From the NCBI RefSeq assembly GCF_014646875.1, contig NZ_BMOC01000005.1, positions 1-64,000 of the forward strand: a DNA stretch of 64,000 bases, given 5' to 3'. Positions 9,356-18,275 of this stretch are shown one piece after another. The position numbers and the translations under genes were made by a program. The DNA comes from Halobellus salinus (GTDB lineage Archaea; Halobacteriota; Halobacteria; Halobacteriales; Haloferacaceae). Position 1 is the stretch's first letter; each line of letters opens with the position of its first letter. The notes below the pieces were generated by a model that had not been told where the DNA came from, searched no databases, and was given only the letters and a program-made list of their open reading frames with translations.

Positions 9356-9435
9356 GGTGGATAAAAAGGGCCGACTCGCACGGTCTACGGTCGATTCGGC
9401 GGAACTCAGCTAACGACAACGAACAGGAACTGCTC

Positions 9436-9515
9436 ATACTGTCGGCTATAGTCGCGTGACGTATTTCGACACCCCGGGGTGTCGAAAATCTTCACGTAGT
9501 TATAGCCGACAGTAT
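9436..9515. mobile_element. 80-bp palindromic MITE-like element, copy A
   Basis: Perfect 15-bp terminal inverted repeats (ATACTGTCGGCTATA ... TATAGCCGACAGTAT) flank a central 24-bp perfect palindrome around CCCCGGGG. A copy in reverse orientation, differing at one base, lies at 41024-41103. No coding capacity. Both copies sit between TC on the left and CAGT on the right, consistent with insertion at TCAGT. It is 33 bp beyond the stop codon of the MazF-type toxin. The parent transposon was not identified. Confidence 0.75.
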
Positions 9516-9548
9516 CAGTACAGACTAGACACTGACGAAACTGTTCGC

Positions 9549-9899
9549 TCAAATGCCGAGGCTATCTTTGATTGCCGAGTCGATTTTCACTATGTCTGAT
9601 GACGGGACAGAGCCAATGTTCTTTTTTACACGTTCGTCGATGTCGACAACCCGGATCTGACTGAGGTCTGCCACTGAATCGTGGTCGAGGGCAGTATCCG
9701 AAGCCCGTACTTCCACCTCGAACGGGTACGTGTCTCCAGCCGTGTACTGCTTCGTAAATGGAGCGATGATGGTTGTCGGTGAGTACTGATTCCCAACATC
9801 GTTCTGGATGACAACACAGGGCCGGCTCGTTCCTTGCTGCTCACTCCCTCTCGTGGGATTCAGTTCGACGACGACAATGTCGCCGCGGCGTACCTGCAC
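9549..9899 (-). CDS. MazF/PemK-family toxin (endoribonuclease)
   Basis: 116 aa. The N-terminal RRGDIVVVELNPTRGSEQQG and RPCVVIQND segments (residues 4-33) are the conserved SH3-like core of PemK/MazF mRNA interferases. It would cleave mRNA unless bound by its antitoxin. GTG start at 9899, 15 bp after the stop of the AbrB-type antitoxin gene, the usual antitoxin-first order. The frame appears intact, unlike the two other toxin genes in this window. Confidence 0.88.
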   Translation of the reverse strand: MQVRRGDIVVVELNPTRGSEQQGTSRPCVVIQNDVGNQYSPTTIIAPFTKQYTAGDTYPFEVEVRASDTALDHDSVADLSQIRVVDIDERVKKNIGSVPSSDIVKIDSAIKDSLGI

Positions 9900-9914
9900 A
9901 ATTGACTCCAGAGT

Positions 9915-10184
9915 TCACTCGCTCCAACCGGGCGCGTCACCGAGATGCCCGGTTGCTTCTGAGGATGCTTCTTCCAGCTCTTCAGCCAACTCACGAGACC
10001 GCTCGGCTCTCTTTCGATATCCTTCAGCAAGCCGGTCCTCATCCGTCGGCGGTTTGAGTACGATCTCGTCGTTCACTTCGACGAATTCAATTTCGTCACC
10101 GCCTTCGATGCCACGGCGGTCCCGCAGCTCCTTCGGAATCGTCACCTGCCCCCGATCTCCGACTTTCCGCTTGTGTTCGGACAC
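9915..10184 (-). CDS. AbrB/SpoVT-family antitoxin and autoregulator
   Basis: 89 aa. Residues 5-45 form a swapped-hairpin AbrB DNA-binding domain (GDRGQVTIPKELRDRRGIEG then EIVLKPP). The C-terminal half is an acidic helix (RAERSRELAEELEEASSEAT) suited to wrapping the toxin. GTG start at 10184 lies 28 nt after a TATA box, so the transcript is probably leaderless. Two identical TTCATACT boxes between the TATA box and the start are likely its own operator. Confidence 0.87.
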   Translation of the reverse strand: MSEHKRKVGDRGQVTIPKELRDRRGIEGGDEIEFVEVNDEIVLKPPTDEDRLAEGYRKRAERSRELAEELEEASSEATGHLGDAPGWSE

Positions 10185-10189
10185 ACCTA

Positions 10190-10215
10190 TTCATACTTTT
10201 TTCATACTGATATAG
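10190..10215 (-). promoter_or_regulatory. promoter and operator of the AbrB-PemK operon
   Basis: Reading on the plus strand, TTCATACT occurs at 10190-10197 and again at 10201-10208, 11 bp apart (one helical turn). ATATA at 10210-10214 (TATAT on the minus strand) is 28 nt before the GTG start. A bound repressor on these direct repeats would cover the transcription start, as expected for autorepression by an AbrB antitoxin. Confidence 0.6.
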
Positions 10216-10389
10216 ATGTCGGAGTCATGGTTGTTCGATTCAAACGGTTGTTCTACAGCCCGCCTCGTCGAAATGAAACGTGAAAACACATAGTCAGATA
10301 GTACAGCCTGCTGCTGTGTCGCGAGCGACCGGAGGGAGCGCAGCAAAAGGTCGGTGGTGTTTATGTCTCCGGGGAGGGGCAGGTGGAGT

Positions 10390-11775
10390 ATGGAGCTGTT
10401 CGGGACCGCGGGGATCCGCGGGTCAGTACAGGAGCGGGTGACGCCGGACCTCGCGCTGGCGGTGGGGCGTGCGGTCAGTGCCGGCGTCGTCGACGACGCG
10501 GCGGCCGACACCGGATCGGACCGCCCGGAAGTCGTTGTCGCCCGCGACGGCCGCCCCACCGGCGAGGCGCTCGCGGCCGCAGCAGAAGCGGGGATCAACT
10601 CCGCCGGTGTCGACGTACGGCGGGCGGGTATACTCCCCACGCCGGCGCTTGCGTACGCCTCGCAGGGCCGATACGGGGTGATGCTCACCGCGTCGCACAA
10701 CCCCCCGACCGACAACGGGATCAAGCTCTTCGTCGACGGTCAGGAGTACGACCGCGAGCGCGAGTCGGCGGTGGAGTCCCGCGTCGCCGACGGGGCTCCG
10801 CCGGCGGCGTGGGACGAGTGGGGCGGCTCCGAGACCGTGGCGCCGCTCGCGGGCTACCGGCGGGCGGTCGTCGAGTACGCCCGCGGGTACGGCGACCCCG
10901 CCGACGGGCTCGACATCGCGGTCGACTGCGGCACCGGCACCGGCGCGCTCGGCACCCCGCAGGTGCTCCGGGAACTCGGCGCACGGGTCGTCACGCTCAA
11001 CGGCCAGATCGACGGCCACTTTCCGGGTCGGGAGTCGAAGCCGACCCCCGAGACCCTGGGTGACCTCCGGCGGGTTCTGTCCGACAGCGATTTCCACTTC
11101 GGGATCGCCCACGACGGCGACGCCGACCGGATCGTCGTCCTCGACAGCGAGGGCGGAATCGTCCACGAGGACACCGTGGTGGCGATCGTAGCGGAGCAGT
11201 TCGTCCGGGCTGCGACCGCGCCGGACCCCGTCGTGGTCACCACGCCCAACGCCTCCGGTCGGATCGACGAGCGGGTTGCCGCGGCGGGCGGCCGGGTTGA
11301 GCGCGTCCGGCTCGGAGCCCTCCACGAGGGGATCGCCGCGGCGCGCGCCGACGGGGGTGACGTCGTCTTCGCCGCGGAACCGTGGAAACACATCCACCCC
11401 GACCACGGTGGGTGGATCGACGGCGCGGCCTCCGCGGCGGTGTTGACCCGTCTCATCGCGGCTGAGGGGCTCGACGGCCTCCGCGATCCGGTGGCCGAAC
11501 GCCCCTACCGGAAAGTCAGCGTCGAGTGCCCCGACGACCGGAAGACCGACGCGATGGCGCGCCTCGAATCTGCGCTCCCCGCGGCGTTCCCCGACGCCGA
11601 CGCCGACACCGAGTACGGGGTTCGCGTTGAGTTCCCCGACGGGTCGTGGACGCTAGTCCGACCCTCGGGAACCGAGCCGTACGTCCGGGTCTACGCCGAG
11701 GCCGACGACGTCGACGCGCTGGTTGAGGGCGTGACCGACGTTGTGACCGGCGCCGTCGCCGACGCCGGCGGGTAG
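10390..11775 (+). CDS. glmM: phosphoglucosamine mutase / phosphohexomutase
   Basis: 461 aa. The phosphoserine loop TASHNPPTDNG (Ser102), the metal-binding loop AHDGDADRIV and the C-terminal phosphate-binding RPSGTEPYVRVYAE are all present. It interconverts hexose 1- and 6-phosphates (glucosamine-P, or mannose/glucose-P in archaea) for surface-glycan precursors; sugar specificity is not visible. ATG 10390 follows GGTGG and starts the canonical MELFGTAGIRG. Upstream (10216-10389) is non-coding. Confidence 0.9.
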   Translation: MELFGTAGIRGSVQERVTPDLALAVGRAVSAGVVDDAAADTGSDRPEVVVARDGRPTGEALAAAAEAGINSAGVDVRRAGILPTPALAYASQGRYGVMLTASHNPPTDNGIKLFVDGQEYDRERESAVESRVADGAPPAAWDEWGGSETVAPLAGYRRAVVEYARGYGDPADGLDIAVDCGTGTGALGTPQVLRELGARVVTLNGQIDGHFPGRESKPTPETLGDLRRVLSDSDFHFGIAHDGDADRIVVLDSEGGIVHEDTVVAIVAEQFVRAATAPDPVVVTTPNASGRIDERVAAAGGRVERVRLGALHEGIAAARADGGDVVFAAEPWKHIHPDHGGWIDGAASAAVLTRLIAAEGLDGLRDPVAERPYRKVSVECPDDRKTDAMARLESALPAAFPDADADTEYGVRVEFPDGSWTLVRPSGTEPYVRVYAEADDVDALVEGVTDVVTGAVADAGG

Positions 11776-11923
11776 GGGCCGGTGTCCGGGGGTGTGGGCC
11801 GCACAGACCGTCCGAGAGCCGGATGTCCGTCCAGTTCTTTCCCTCGGAACCCTCGGAGGGGGAACCGGAAGCGACGAATTTATGCACACCTCGCTACCCA
11901 TTGTTCTATAGGTGTTCACAGCT

Positions 11924-13063
11924 ATGGATAGACGTGCGTTCGTGAAGGCGACCGGTGTGGCGGGGATTGCGGGGCTGGCCGGGTGTAGCGGCGGTCCATC
12001 CGACGGCTCCGGCGACACGGCGACTGAGTCCCCGACCGAGTCGGATGACTCCGACGATGGCGGGGAGGAGACCACCGCGGCCGAAACCACCGAGAGCGGT
12101 CCGGCGGCCAACGTCGGGATGGTCTACGCGACCGGCGGCCTCGGCGACGGGTCGTTCAACGACCAGGCACAGAGCGGGGTGATCCAAGCCGAGGAAGACT
12201 TCGGGATCGAGTACAACGAGGCTCAGCCCGACGAGGTGGCGCAGTTCAGCACCTTCCAGCAGCAGTTCGCCCAGTCGAGTGATCCCAACTACGACTTGGT
12301 CTGTTGTATCGGGTTCCTCCAGCTCGACTCCCTCACGGAGAACGCCGAATCGTACCCCGACCAGGACTTCATGATCGTCGACGAGGTGGTCGACGCGCCG
12401 AACGTCGCGAGCTACACGTTCATGGAACACGAGGGGTCGTACCTCGCAGGGCTGATGGGCAGCCTGCTCACGACACAGGAGTTCTCCGCAGGCGCCGGGT
12501 CGACGGTGCCCGACTCCGCGGCGCTCGGGTTCGTCGGCGGCGTGGAGTCCGGTCTGATCCAGCGGTTCCAGGCCGGGTTCGAGGCGGGTGCCGCCGCCGG
12601 CAACGGGGATACCGAGGTCCTCACCAACTACACTGGGAGCTTCAACGACCCTGCCGCGGGTCGAGAGGCCGCCTCAGCCATGTACAACGACGGCGCAGAC
12701 ATCGTGTTCCACGCCGCAGGGAACACCGGCACGGGCGTGTTCCAGGCCGCACAGGAGGCCGGGCGGTTCGCGATCGGGGTCGACCGCGCACAGTCGATCA
12801 CGCGCGATTCGTACGCCGACGTCATCCTCGGAAGTATGATCAAGCGGGTCGACACGCCGGTGTACGGCGCCATCGAGTCGAAGGTCAACGGCGAGTTCCC
12901 CGGCGGCGAGGCCCTCTCGCTGGGGCTCGACGAGGACGGTGTCGACCTCGTCTACGGCGACTCGATCGGCTCGGATGTGCCCGAAGCGGTTGCCGACGAG
13001 GTCGCGACCGCGCGCGAAGACATCGTCAACGGCGACATCTCGGTCCCGATGTCGCCGGAGTAA
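11924..13063 (+). CDS. BMP-family nucleoside-binding lipoprotein of an ABC importer
   Basis: 379 aa. A Tat-type lipoprotein signal (DRRAFVKATGVAGIAGLAGC, Cys at residue 21) is followed by a low-complexity Thr/Glu/Asp linker to residue 60 and then the BMP/PnrA periplasmic-binding fold, with GGLGDGSFNDQAQSG near its start and the motif HAAGNTGTGVF in the second lobe. PnrA/BmpA relatives bind purine nucleosides. It is the first gene of a four-gene operon (binding protein, double ATPase, two permeases). ATG 11924 is chosen because it begins the RR signal. Confidence 0.9.
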   Translation: MDRRAFVKATGVAGIAGLAGCSGGPSDGSGDTATESPTESDDSDDGGEETTAAETTESGPAANVGMVYATGGLGDGSFNDQAQSGVIQAEEDFGIEYNEAQPDEVAQFSTFQQQFAQSSDPNYDLVCCIGFLQLDSLTENAESYPDQDFMIVDEVVDAPNVASYTFMEHEGSYLAGLMGSLLTTQEFSAGAGSTVPDSAALGFVGGVESGLIQRFQAGFEAGAAAGNGDTEVLTNYTGSFNDPAAGREAASAMYNDGADIVFHAAGNTGTGVFQAAQEAGRFAIGVDRAQSITRDSYADVILGSMIKRVDTPVYGAIESKVNGEFPGGEALSLGLDEDGVDLVYGDSIGSDVPEAVADEVATAREDIVNGDISVPMSPE

Positions 13064-13138
13064 CACTGGAACGGCGCCGGCGCCGCAACCCACACCCAAA
13101 CCTATTCGTTTATGCCACCGACACAGAGTAACAGACGT

Positions 13139-14734
13139 ATGTCCAAGGCCGTCCGCCTCGAGGGGATCACCAAACGGTTTCCCGGCGTCGTGGCGAACGA
13201 CGATGTTCACTTCGAGGTCGAACGGGGAACCGTCCACGCGCTGTTAGGGGAAAACGGCGCCGGGAAGACGACGCTCATGAACGTCCTCTACGGGCTATAC
13301 GAGCCCACCTCCGGACGGGTCGAAGTCGACGGCGAGAAGCGGCGGTTCGACTCCCCCCGGGACGCCATTGACGCCGGCATCGGCATGATCCACCAGCACT
13401 TCATGCTCGTCGACCCGATGACCGTCACCGAGAACATCACACTTGGGAACGAGCCGCGGAAGTGGGGGGGACTGGCGGTCGACCGGACGGCGGCACGGGA
13501 GGAAGTGACTGCCCTCGCGGACCGGTACGGGTTCGACATCGACCCCGACGCCCGGATCGAGGACGTCTCGGTCGGCGAACAACAGCGTGTGGAGATCCTG
13601 AAGGCGCTGTACCGCGGGGCCGACACCCTGATTCTCGACGAACCCACGGCGGTGTTGACCCCCCAGGAGATCGACGACCTGTTCGGCGTGCTGGGGGAGT
13701 TGACCGCCCAGGGGAAGACGATCATCTTCATCACCCACAAACTGGGGGAGGCGATGGCGGCCGCCGACGAGATATCCGTCCTCCGGGACGGCCGGAAAGT
13801 CGGGACGGTCGACGCCGGCGACACCACCCGGGAGGGGCTCGCGGAGCTGATGGTCGGCCGCGAGGTCCTCCTCGACGTGGACCGCCCGCCCGCCGAGACC
13901 GGCGACGTGGTGGCCTCGCTCTCCGACATAACTGTCGACGACGACCGCGGGGTGCGGGCGGTCGACGGCGTCGACTTCGAGCTCCGAGGCGGGGAGGTTC
14001 TCGGGATCGCGGGCGTCGACGGCAACGGCCAGTCCGAACTCGTTGAGGCCCTCACCGGGCTCCGGACGCCCGATGCCGGCACGGTCGAGTTCTTGGGTGC
14101 GGACGTGACCGACGACTCCCGGCGCCGGCGGACCGAAGCCGGTATGGCGTACATCCCGGAGGACAGACAGGAGCGCGGGGTGGTGATGAACTTCGACCTC
14201 GTTGAGAACGCGCTCTTGGGCAGCCAACACTCCACGGAGTTCGGCCCGAACGGTCGGATCGACTGGCCGGAGACCAGAGCGCACGCCGAGACGGTGATCG
14301 ACGAGTACGACGTGCGGACGCCCGGCGCCGACACCGCCGCGAAGTCGCTGTCGGGCGGGAACCAGCAGAAGTTCATCGTGGGTCGGGAGTTCGAGCGCGA
14401 CCCCGAACTCGTGGTGGCGTCGCACCCGACCCGCGGGGTCGACGTGGGATCGATCGAGTTCATCCACGAGCGGCTGCTGGAGCTGCGTGAAGCGGGGGTT
14501 GCGGTTCTGTTGATCTCCTCGAAGCTCGAAGAGGTCCAGGGGCTCTCCGACCGGCTGGCGGTGATGTACGAGGGGGAGTTCGTCGACGTTGTCGACCCCA
14601 CCACGACGACCGAGTCCGAACTCGGGTTGCTGATGGCCGGCCAGGATCCCGCAGAGAGCGACGACCCCGGGACCGCGGAGTCGACCGACCGCGACGATCC
14701 GGTCGATGCGCCTGCGGGCGGTGAGCGGGCGTGA
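13139..14734 (+). CDS. ABC importer ATP-binding protein, duplicated (sugar/nucleoside type)
   Basis: 531 aa with two ABC domains. The first has Walker A GENGAGKTT, signature VSVGEQQRVEILKALYRGA and Walker B LILDEPT (residues about 36-170). The second has a degenerate Walker A (GVDGNGQSELVEAL), LSGGNQQKFIVGRE and LVVASHPTRGVD in place of a normal Walker B, as is usual for the RbsA/MglA/NupA group. A Ser/Asp-rich tail follows. An in-frame ATG also exists at 13112; 13139 starts the conserved region closely. Its stop overlaps the GTG of the first permease. Confidence 0.92.
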   Translation: MSKAVRLEGITKRFPGVVANDDVHFEVERGTVHALLGENGAGKTTLMNVLYGLYEPTSGRVEVDGEKRRFDSPRDAIDAGIGMIHQHFMLVDPMTVTENITLGNEPRKWGGLAVDRTAAREEVTALADRYGFDIDPDARIEDVSVGEQQRVEILKALYRGADTLILDEPTAVLTPQEIDDLFGVLGELTAQGKTIIFITHKLGEAMAAADEISVLRDGRKVGTVDAGDTTREGLAELMVGREVLLDVDRPPAETGDVVASLSDITVDDDRGVRAVDGVDFELRGGEVLGIAGVDGNGQSELVEALTGLRTPDAGTVEFLGADVTDDSRRRRTEAGMAYIPEDRQERGVVMNFDLVENALLGSQHSTEFGPNGRIDWPETRAHAETVIDEYDVRTPGADTAAKSLSGGNQQKFIVGREFERDPELVVASHPTRGVDVGSIEFIHERLLELREAGVAVLLISSKLEEVQGLSDRLAVMYEGEFVDVVDPTTTTESELGLLMAGQDPAESDDPGTAESTDRDDPVDAPAGGERA

Positions 14735-15963
14735 CCTCGGCCGACCGCGCCCGTCGGGTGCTGAAGCGGTTGGTGGCGGCGTCGGCGGCCGAGCGCATCC
14801 TGATCAGCTCCGCCGCGCTCGGGCTGTCGATTCTGCTCGGCGCGGTCCTGGTGTTGATCGCGGGACGGATGACCACGTGTACGGCGAGCGACGCGGTCTA
14901 CTACTTCGGGACCGGATTCTGCTACGATCCAGTGTTGGTGTTCGACCGGCTGTTCCTCGGCGCGCTCGGCGAGCCGTTCAGCGGCGGGTGGTCGCCGGAG
15001 GGCCAGTTCTCGGTCACGCTGCGGGAGACCACGCTTCTGATGTTCACCGGGCTGTCGGTCGCGTTGGCGTTTCGAGCGGGGATCTTCAACATCGGGACCC
15101 AGGGCCAGATGGTGGTCGGCGGGCTCGCGACCGCGGTGTTGGTGCTGCGGGCCGCAGACCTGGTCTCGGGCGTGGTGGGCGCGGTCCTGCTGATCCCGTT
15201 CGGGGTCGTCGTCGGCGCGGTCTTCGGCGGGCTCTACGGGTCGATCCCAGGGTTTCTGAAGGCGTACGCCGACGCCAACGAGGTCATCACGACGATTATG
15301 CTCAATTTCATCGCGACCGGCGTGACGTTGTATCTCGTCAGCGGCGCGTTCAAAGACCCCGAGAGCGCGGCGAACCAGACGGTCCCGCTGCCGGAGTACG
15401 CCCAGTTCCCGACGGTACTGTTCGGCGGGCGGCAGGACTTCTCGCTGGTCGCGCTGGCGTTCGGCGTCCTGGCGATCGGCGGGCTCTACTACCTGCTGGA
15501 ACACACGGCGTTCGGCTACGACATCCGAACAAGCGGGCTGCAGCCCGACGCCGCGGAGTACGGTGGCGTCGACGCCAAACGGACCATCGTCGCGAGCCTC
15601 ACGCTGTCGGGTGCGTTCGGCGGCGTCGCCGGCGCGATGTACGTGATGATGGTGCTCGGAACGTTCCAGTCGGGGCTGCCCTCCTACGGGTTCGACGGCA
15701 TCACCGTCTCGATCCTCGCGGGTAACAACCCGATCGGGGTCGGGTTCGCGGCGCTGCTGTTCGGCGTACTCAAAAGCGGCACCACGGTCGTGCAGTTCGC
15801 GACCGACGTTCCGCCGCAACTCGTCGGGGTCCTCCGCGGGCTGATCATCCTGTTCGTGGCGATGCCGGAGTTCTTCCGCATGGTGGGGCGGCGCGTGGTC
15901 GACCCCGGGTCGAAGCCAGTCGCGACCGACGGTGGACCGGCGAAGGGGTCGGCGGATGAGTGA
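14731..15963 (+). CDS. ABC importer permease (nucleoside type), first
   Basis: 410 aa, about ten TM helices, BPD_transp_2 family. The conserved FRAGIFNIGTQGQMVVGGL and the coupling-helix region DANEVITTIMLNFIATG are typical of NupB/YufP-like nucleoside permeases. GTG start at 14731 overlaps the ATPase stop by 4 bases. The 3' end overlaps the next permease by 8 bases. Confidence 0.92.
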   Translation: MTSADRARRVLKRLVAASAAERILISSAALGLSILLGAVLVLIAGRMTTCTASDAVYYFGTGFCYDPVLVFDRLFLGALGEPFSGGWSPEGQFSVTLRETTLLMFTGLSVALAFRAGIFNIGTQGQMVVGGLATAVLVLRAADLVSGVVGAVLLIPFGVVVGAVFGGLYGSIPGFLKAYADANEVITTIMLNFIATGVTLYLVSGAFKDPESAANQTVPLPEYAQFPTVLFGGRQDFSLVALAFGVLAIGGLYYLLEHTAFGYDIRTSGLQPDAAEYGGVDAKRTIVASLTLSGAFGGVAGAMYVMMVLGTFQSGLPSYGFDGITVSILAGNNPIGVGFAALLFGVLKSGTTVVQFATDVPPQLVGVLRGLIILFVAMPEFFRMVGRRVVDPGSKPVATDGGPAKGSADE

Positions 15964-17077
15964 CGCGCCCGCGGAAGCCCCGGGAACGGACGCGGAGGCG
16001 GGGTCCGATCCCGACCCGGACTCGACTCCGAATGCCGGCCCCCTCGGGTCGCGGTCGAACCGCGAACTGATAGCGTGGGCGGCGATCGGCACCCTCGCGG
16101 CGCTGCTTCTCGGCGGGGCGGCGTTCCCGAACACGATCCTGGGCGTGCTCGCCGACGTCATCACGGATAAGGACACGCTGTCGGCGGCGCTCCGGCTATC
16201 GGTCCCGATCGCCTTCGCCGCCCTGGGCGGGATCTTCTCGGAGAAGTCGGGCGTGATCAACATCGGGCTCGAAGGGTTGCTCATCATTTCGGCGTTCACC
16301 GCGATCTACGTTACCGACGTCACCGGCGGGATCTGGATCGGGTTCGGCGGCGGCGTGGTTGCGAGCACGCTGCTCGCGTTGCTGTTTGCGGTTGTCACAA
16401 TCGAGTTCCGCGCCGACCAGATCATCGCGGGGCTGGCGGTGTGGCTGATCGCTCTCGGGCTGGCACCGTTCGCCTCACAGGTCATCTACAACGGGCCGAA
16501 TACCCCCACAGTGGGGACGACAGGCAGCATCTACGTTCCGGTGCTCGCGGAGATCCCGTTCTTCGGCGCGCTGTTTTCGGCGTCGCCGTCGGTGTACATG
16601 CTCTTCGTCGCGGTGGCGGCGTCGTGGTACGTCTTCGAGCGAACCGCGTTCGGGCGGTGGATCCGCGCCAGCGGCGAGAACCCGAAGGCCCTCGACACCG
16701 CGGGGGTGAACGTCTCACGCGTCCGATACGTCGGGATACTCGTCTCGGGCGTGCTCGCGGGGATGGGCGGGTCGGCGCTGTCGCTCGATCTCGGGCAGTT
16801 CACTGGCAACGGCCCGACGATGGTCAACGGCAAGGGGTTCATCGCCATTGTGGCGTACCTGTTCGGCAACTACAACCCGATTGGGGCGTTCCTGGCGACG
16901 ATGCTGTTTGCGGGGCTGGACGCGATCCAGACGGTACTCCAACTCCAGGGGATCGGCCTGCCCCGACAGCTCATCCGGATCATCCCGTTCGTGGTCGTGA
17001 TCGTCGTGCTCGCGTTGGTCGGCCGGACGCGGCTGCCGGAGGCCGCCGGCGACCACTACGAGTCCGGCGAGGAGTAG
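15956..17077 (+). CDS. ABC importer permease (nucleoside type), second
   Basis: 373 aa. A disordered acidic N-terminus (to residue 35) precedes about nine TM helices. FSEKSGVINIGLEGLLIIS and the second-half RASGENPKALDTAGVNVSRV are hallmarks of the NupC/YufQ-like partner permease. The start ATG at 15956 overlaps the previous gene by 8 bases. With the three genes before it, this makes a complete BMP-type nucleoside uptake system. The next gene is convergent. Confidence 0.92.
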   Translation: MSDAPAEAPGTDAEAGSDPDPDSTPNAGPLGSRSNRELIAWAAIGTLAALLLGGAAFPNTILGVLADVITDKDTLSAALRLSVPIAFAALGGIFSEKSGVINIGLEGLLIISAFTAIYVTDVTGGIWIGFGGGVVASTLLALLFAVVTIEFRADQIIAGLAVWLIALGLAPFASQVIYNGPNTPTVGTTGSIYVPVLAEIPFFGALFSASPSVYMLFVAVAASWYVFERTAFGRWIRASGENPKALDTAGVNVSRVRYVGILVSGVLAGMGGSALSLDLGQFTGNGPTMVNGKGFIAIVAYLFGNYNPIGAFLATMLFAGLDAIQTVLQLQGIGLPRQLIRIIPFVVVIVVLALVGRTRLPEAAGDHYESGEE

Positions 17078-17112
17078 CGGGACGTTGGGGGCTCCGCCAC
17101 CGGTCCGGCGCC

Positions 17113-17880
17113 TTACTCCGACAGGTCGAGGTAGCTCATCGACGCATCCAGGACGCGGTACGTGATCAGATCGCGTGGGAGCCCGGTTTCAGCGGCGCAC
17201 TCCTCGACATCCTCGAGCGACACGTCACTCAGCGAGAGTGTGTCCGAGAGGATCTGCGGAACGTCGCCGTACTCCGGCCCGGACCTCGACTCGTACCTGC
17301 CGAGCGCGCCGTGGCCGACGAGCTCTTCGAGTTGCGCCTCGACCCACCGCTCGTCCGGCTCCGCCGGGACTCCCGAGTTCCCGAGGAGGTCGCCGTGTTG
17401 CTCCTCGAACTCCCTGGCCACCCTGTCGACGGACTTCTTCAGCCCGGTGTCCTCGACGAGGTCGTAGATGGCTCGCCGGTGATCGGAGACGTCGTCCGGG
17501 AGCCCGTACGGGGGCGTTTCCAGCCCCACCAGGTACGCGAACGCCCGAACGAGCCCGGGGTCCCTGCGCAACAGCTCCAGCAGCGGATCGGCCGTGTCGC
17601 CGTCGAGTTCGTCGACCGCCGCCGCCAGCGTCGCCGCGTCGAGTCCGCGGCCGGCCCCCGGCGATCCCCCGGCTGCAGTCCGGGCGGGGCTGTACCCGCA
17701 CTCGACGCAGTCGTCGGCGTTGCTCGGGAGCGGCGACACACACTCCGGGCAGACGGCGTAGTCGAGTTCGGTTCCACACTCCGGGCAGACGGCGTAGTCG
17801 AGTTCGGTTCCACACTCCGGACAGAAGCCACTCGTGTCCGCGATGTCGGCGTCGCAGGACCCGCACGCGACACTCACCAT
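17113..17880 (-). CDS. zinc-ribbon protein with duplicated zinc knuckle (255 aa)
   Basis: The N-terminal 65 residues hold paired cysteines: CGSC, CPEC, CPEC, CPEC and a last C..CGY, so two or more zinc-ribbon knuckles. The segment CPECGTELDYAV occurs twice in a row because of an exact 36-bp DNA duplication (17741-17812). Residues 75-255 form a helical acidic domain of unknown function (LLELLRRDPGLVRAFAYLVG, EEFEEQHGDLLGNSGVPAEP). It may be a regulatory or protein-binding factor; I do not recognise a named family. Convergent with the nucleoside permease (35 bp). Confidence 0.7.
   Translation of the reverse strand: MVSVACGSCDADIADTSGFCPECGTELDYAVCPECGTELDYAVCPECVSPLPSNADDCVECGYSPARTAAGGSPGAGRGLDAATLAAAVDELDGDTADPLLELLRRDPGLVRAFAYLVGLETPPYGLPDDVSDHRRAIYDLVEDTGLKKSVDRVAREFEEQHGDLLGNSGVPAEPDERWVEAQLEELVGHGALGRYESRSGPEYGDVPQILSDTLSLSDVSLEDVEECAAETGLPRDLITYRVLDASMSYLDLSE
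17741..17812. repeat. perfect 36-bp tandem duplication inside a zinc-ribbon gene
   Basis: Units 17741-17776 and 17777-17812 are identical. Thirty-six bases keep the reading frame and add 12 residues including one CPEC pair. The exact identity suggests a recent slippage event. Confidence 0.9.
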
Positions 17881-18275
17881 ACACTGATGACTGGCCCGTC
17901 CATCCGATAACTATTCGTGACCGTGTTCGGGCTCACAGTATCTTGAACGCCACTGACGACCCTCGCCACGTCCCACCGAGCGCAGTCGACGGGAGTGGCG
18001 CTCGACGGGAGTGGCGCTCGACGGGATACGGTGATGAACTCGGTCTCGGGTCCCAGTCGGCCCCGACCCGAACGGCCGGAGCCTCTGACCCCGGCGACGT
18101 CGGCCGTCGGAACCGCATCGCCCACCGCGTCCGCCATCGCGGCGATTCCCGCGTCGTCCGAGCCGAGACCGGTGTTTGAACTGTCACAGTTCGAGACATC
18201 TCCTCGCTCGCTCACAACGACGCTTCGGCCACCAAGCCTTGCCACGGGGTCGGTGGTCGACCGCCGGGGCCCCGC
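17881..18275. other. intergenic region with a 16-bp tandem repeat
   Basis: 395 bp without a convincing gene. A 123-residue minus-strand frame exists (17874-18245) but its composition is not haloarchaeal-protein-like. GACGGGAGTGGCGCTC is repeated exactly at 17988-18003 and 18004-18019, with a partial third unit. Confidence 0.6.

Noticed and set aside
9436-9515. The palindrome as a transcription terminator of the toxin operon
   Set aside because: A near-identical copy occurs 31 kb away in the other orientation with the same short flanks, which suits a mobile unit better; a terminator role may still exist secondarily.
13288-16299. A 1003-residue minus-strand open frame across the nucleoside ABC operon
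   Set aside because: It lies antisense to three strongly supported genes, its composition (Arg/Ser/Pro/His) is not haloarchaeal-protein-like, and such frames arise from high-GC codon bias.
17874-18245. A 123-residue minus-strand frame in the 17881-18275 gap
   Set aside because: No motif, low acidity, overlaps a tandem repeat and the start of the zinc-ribbon gene.
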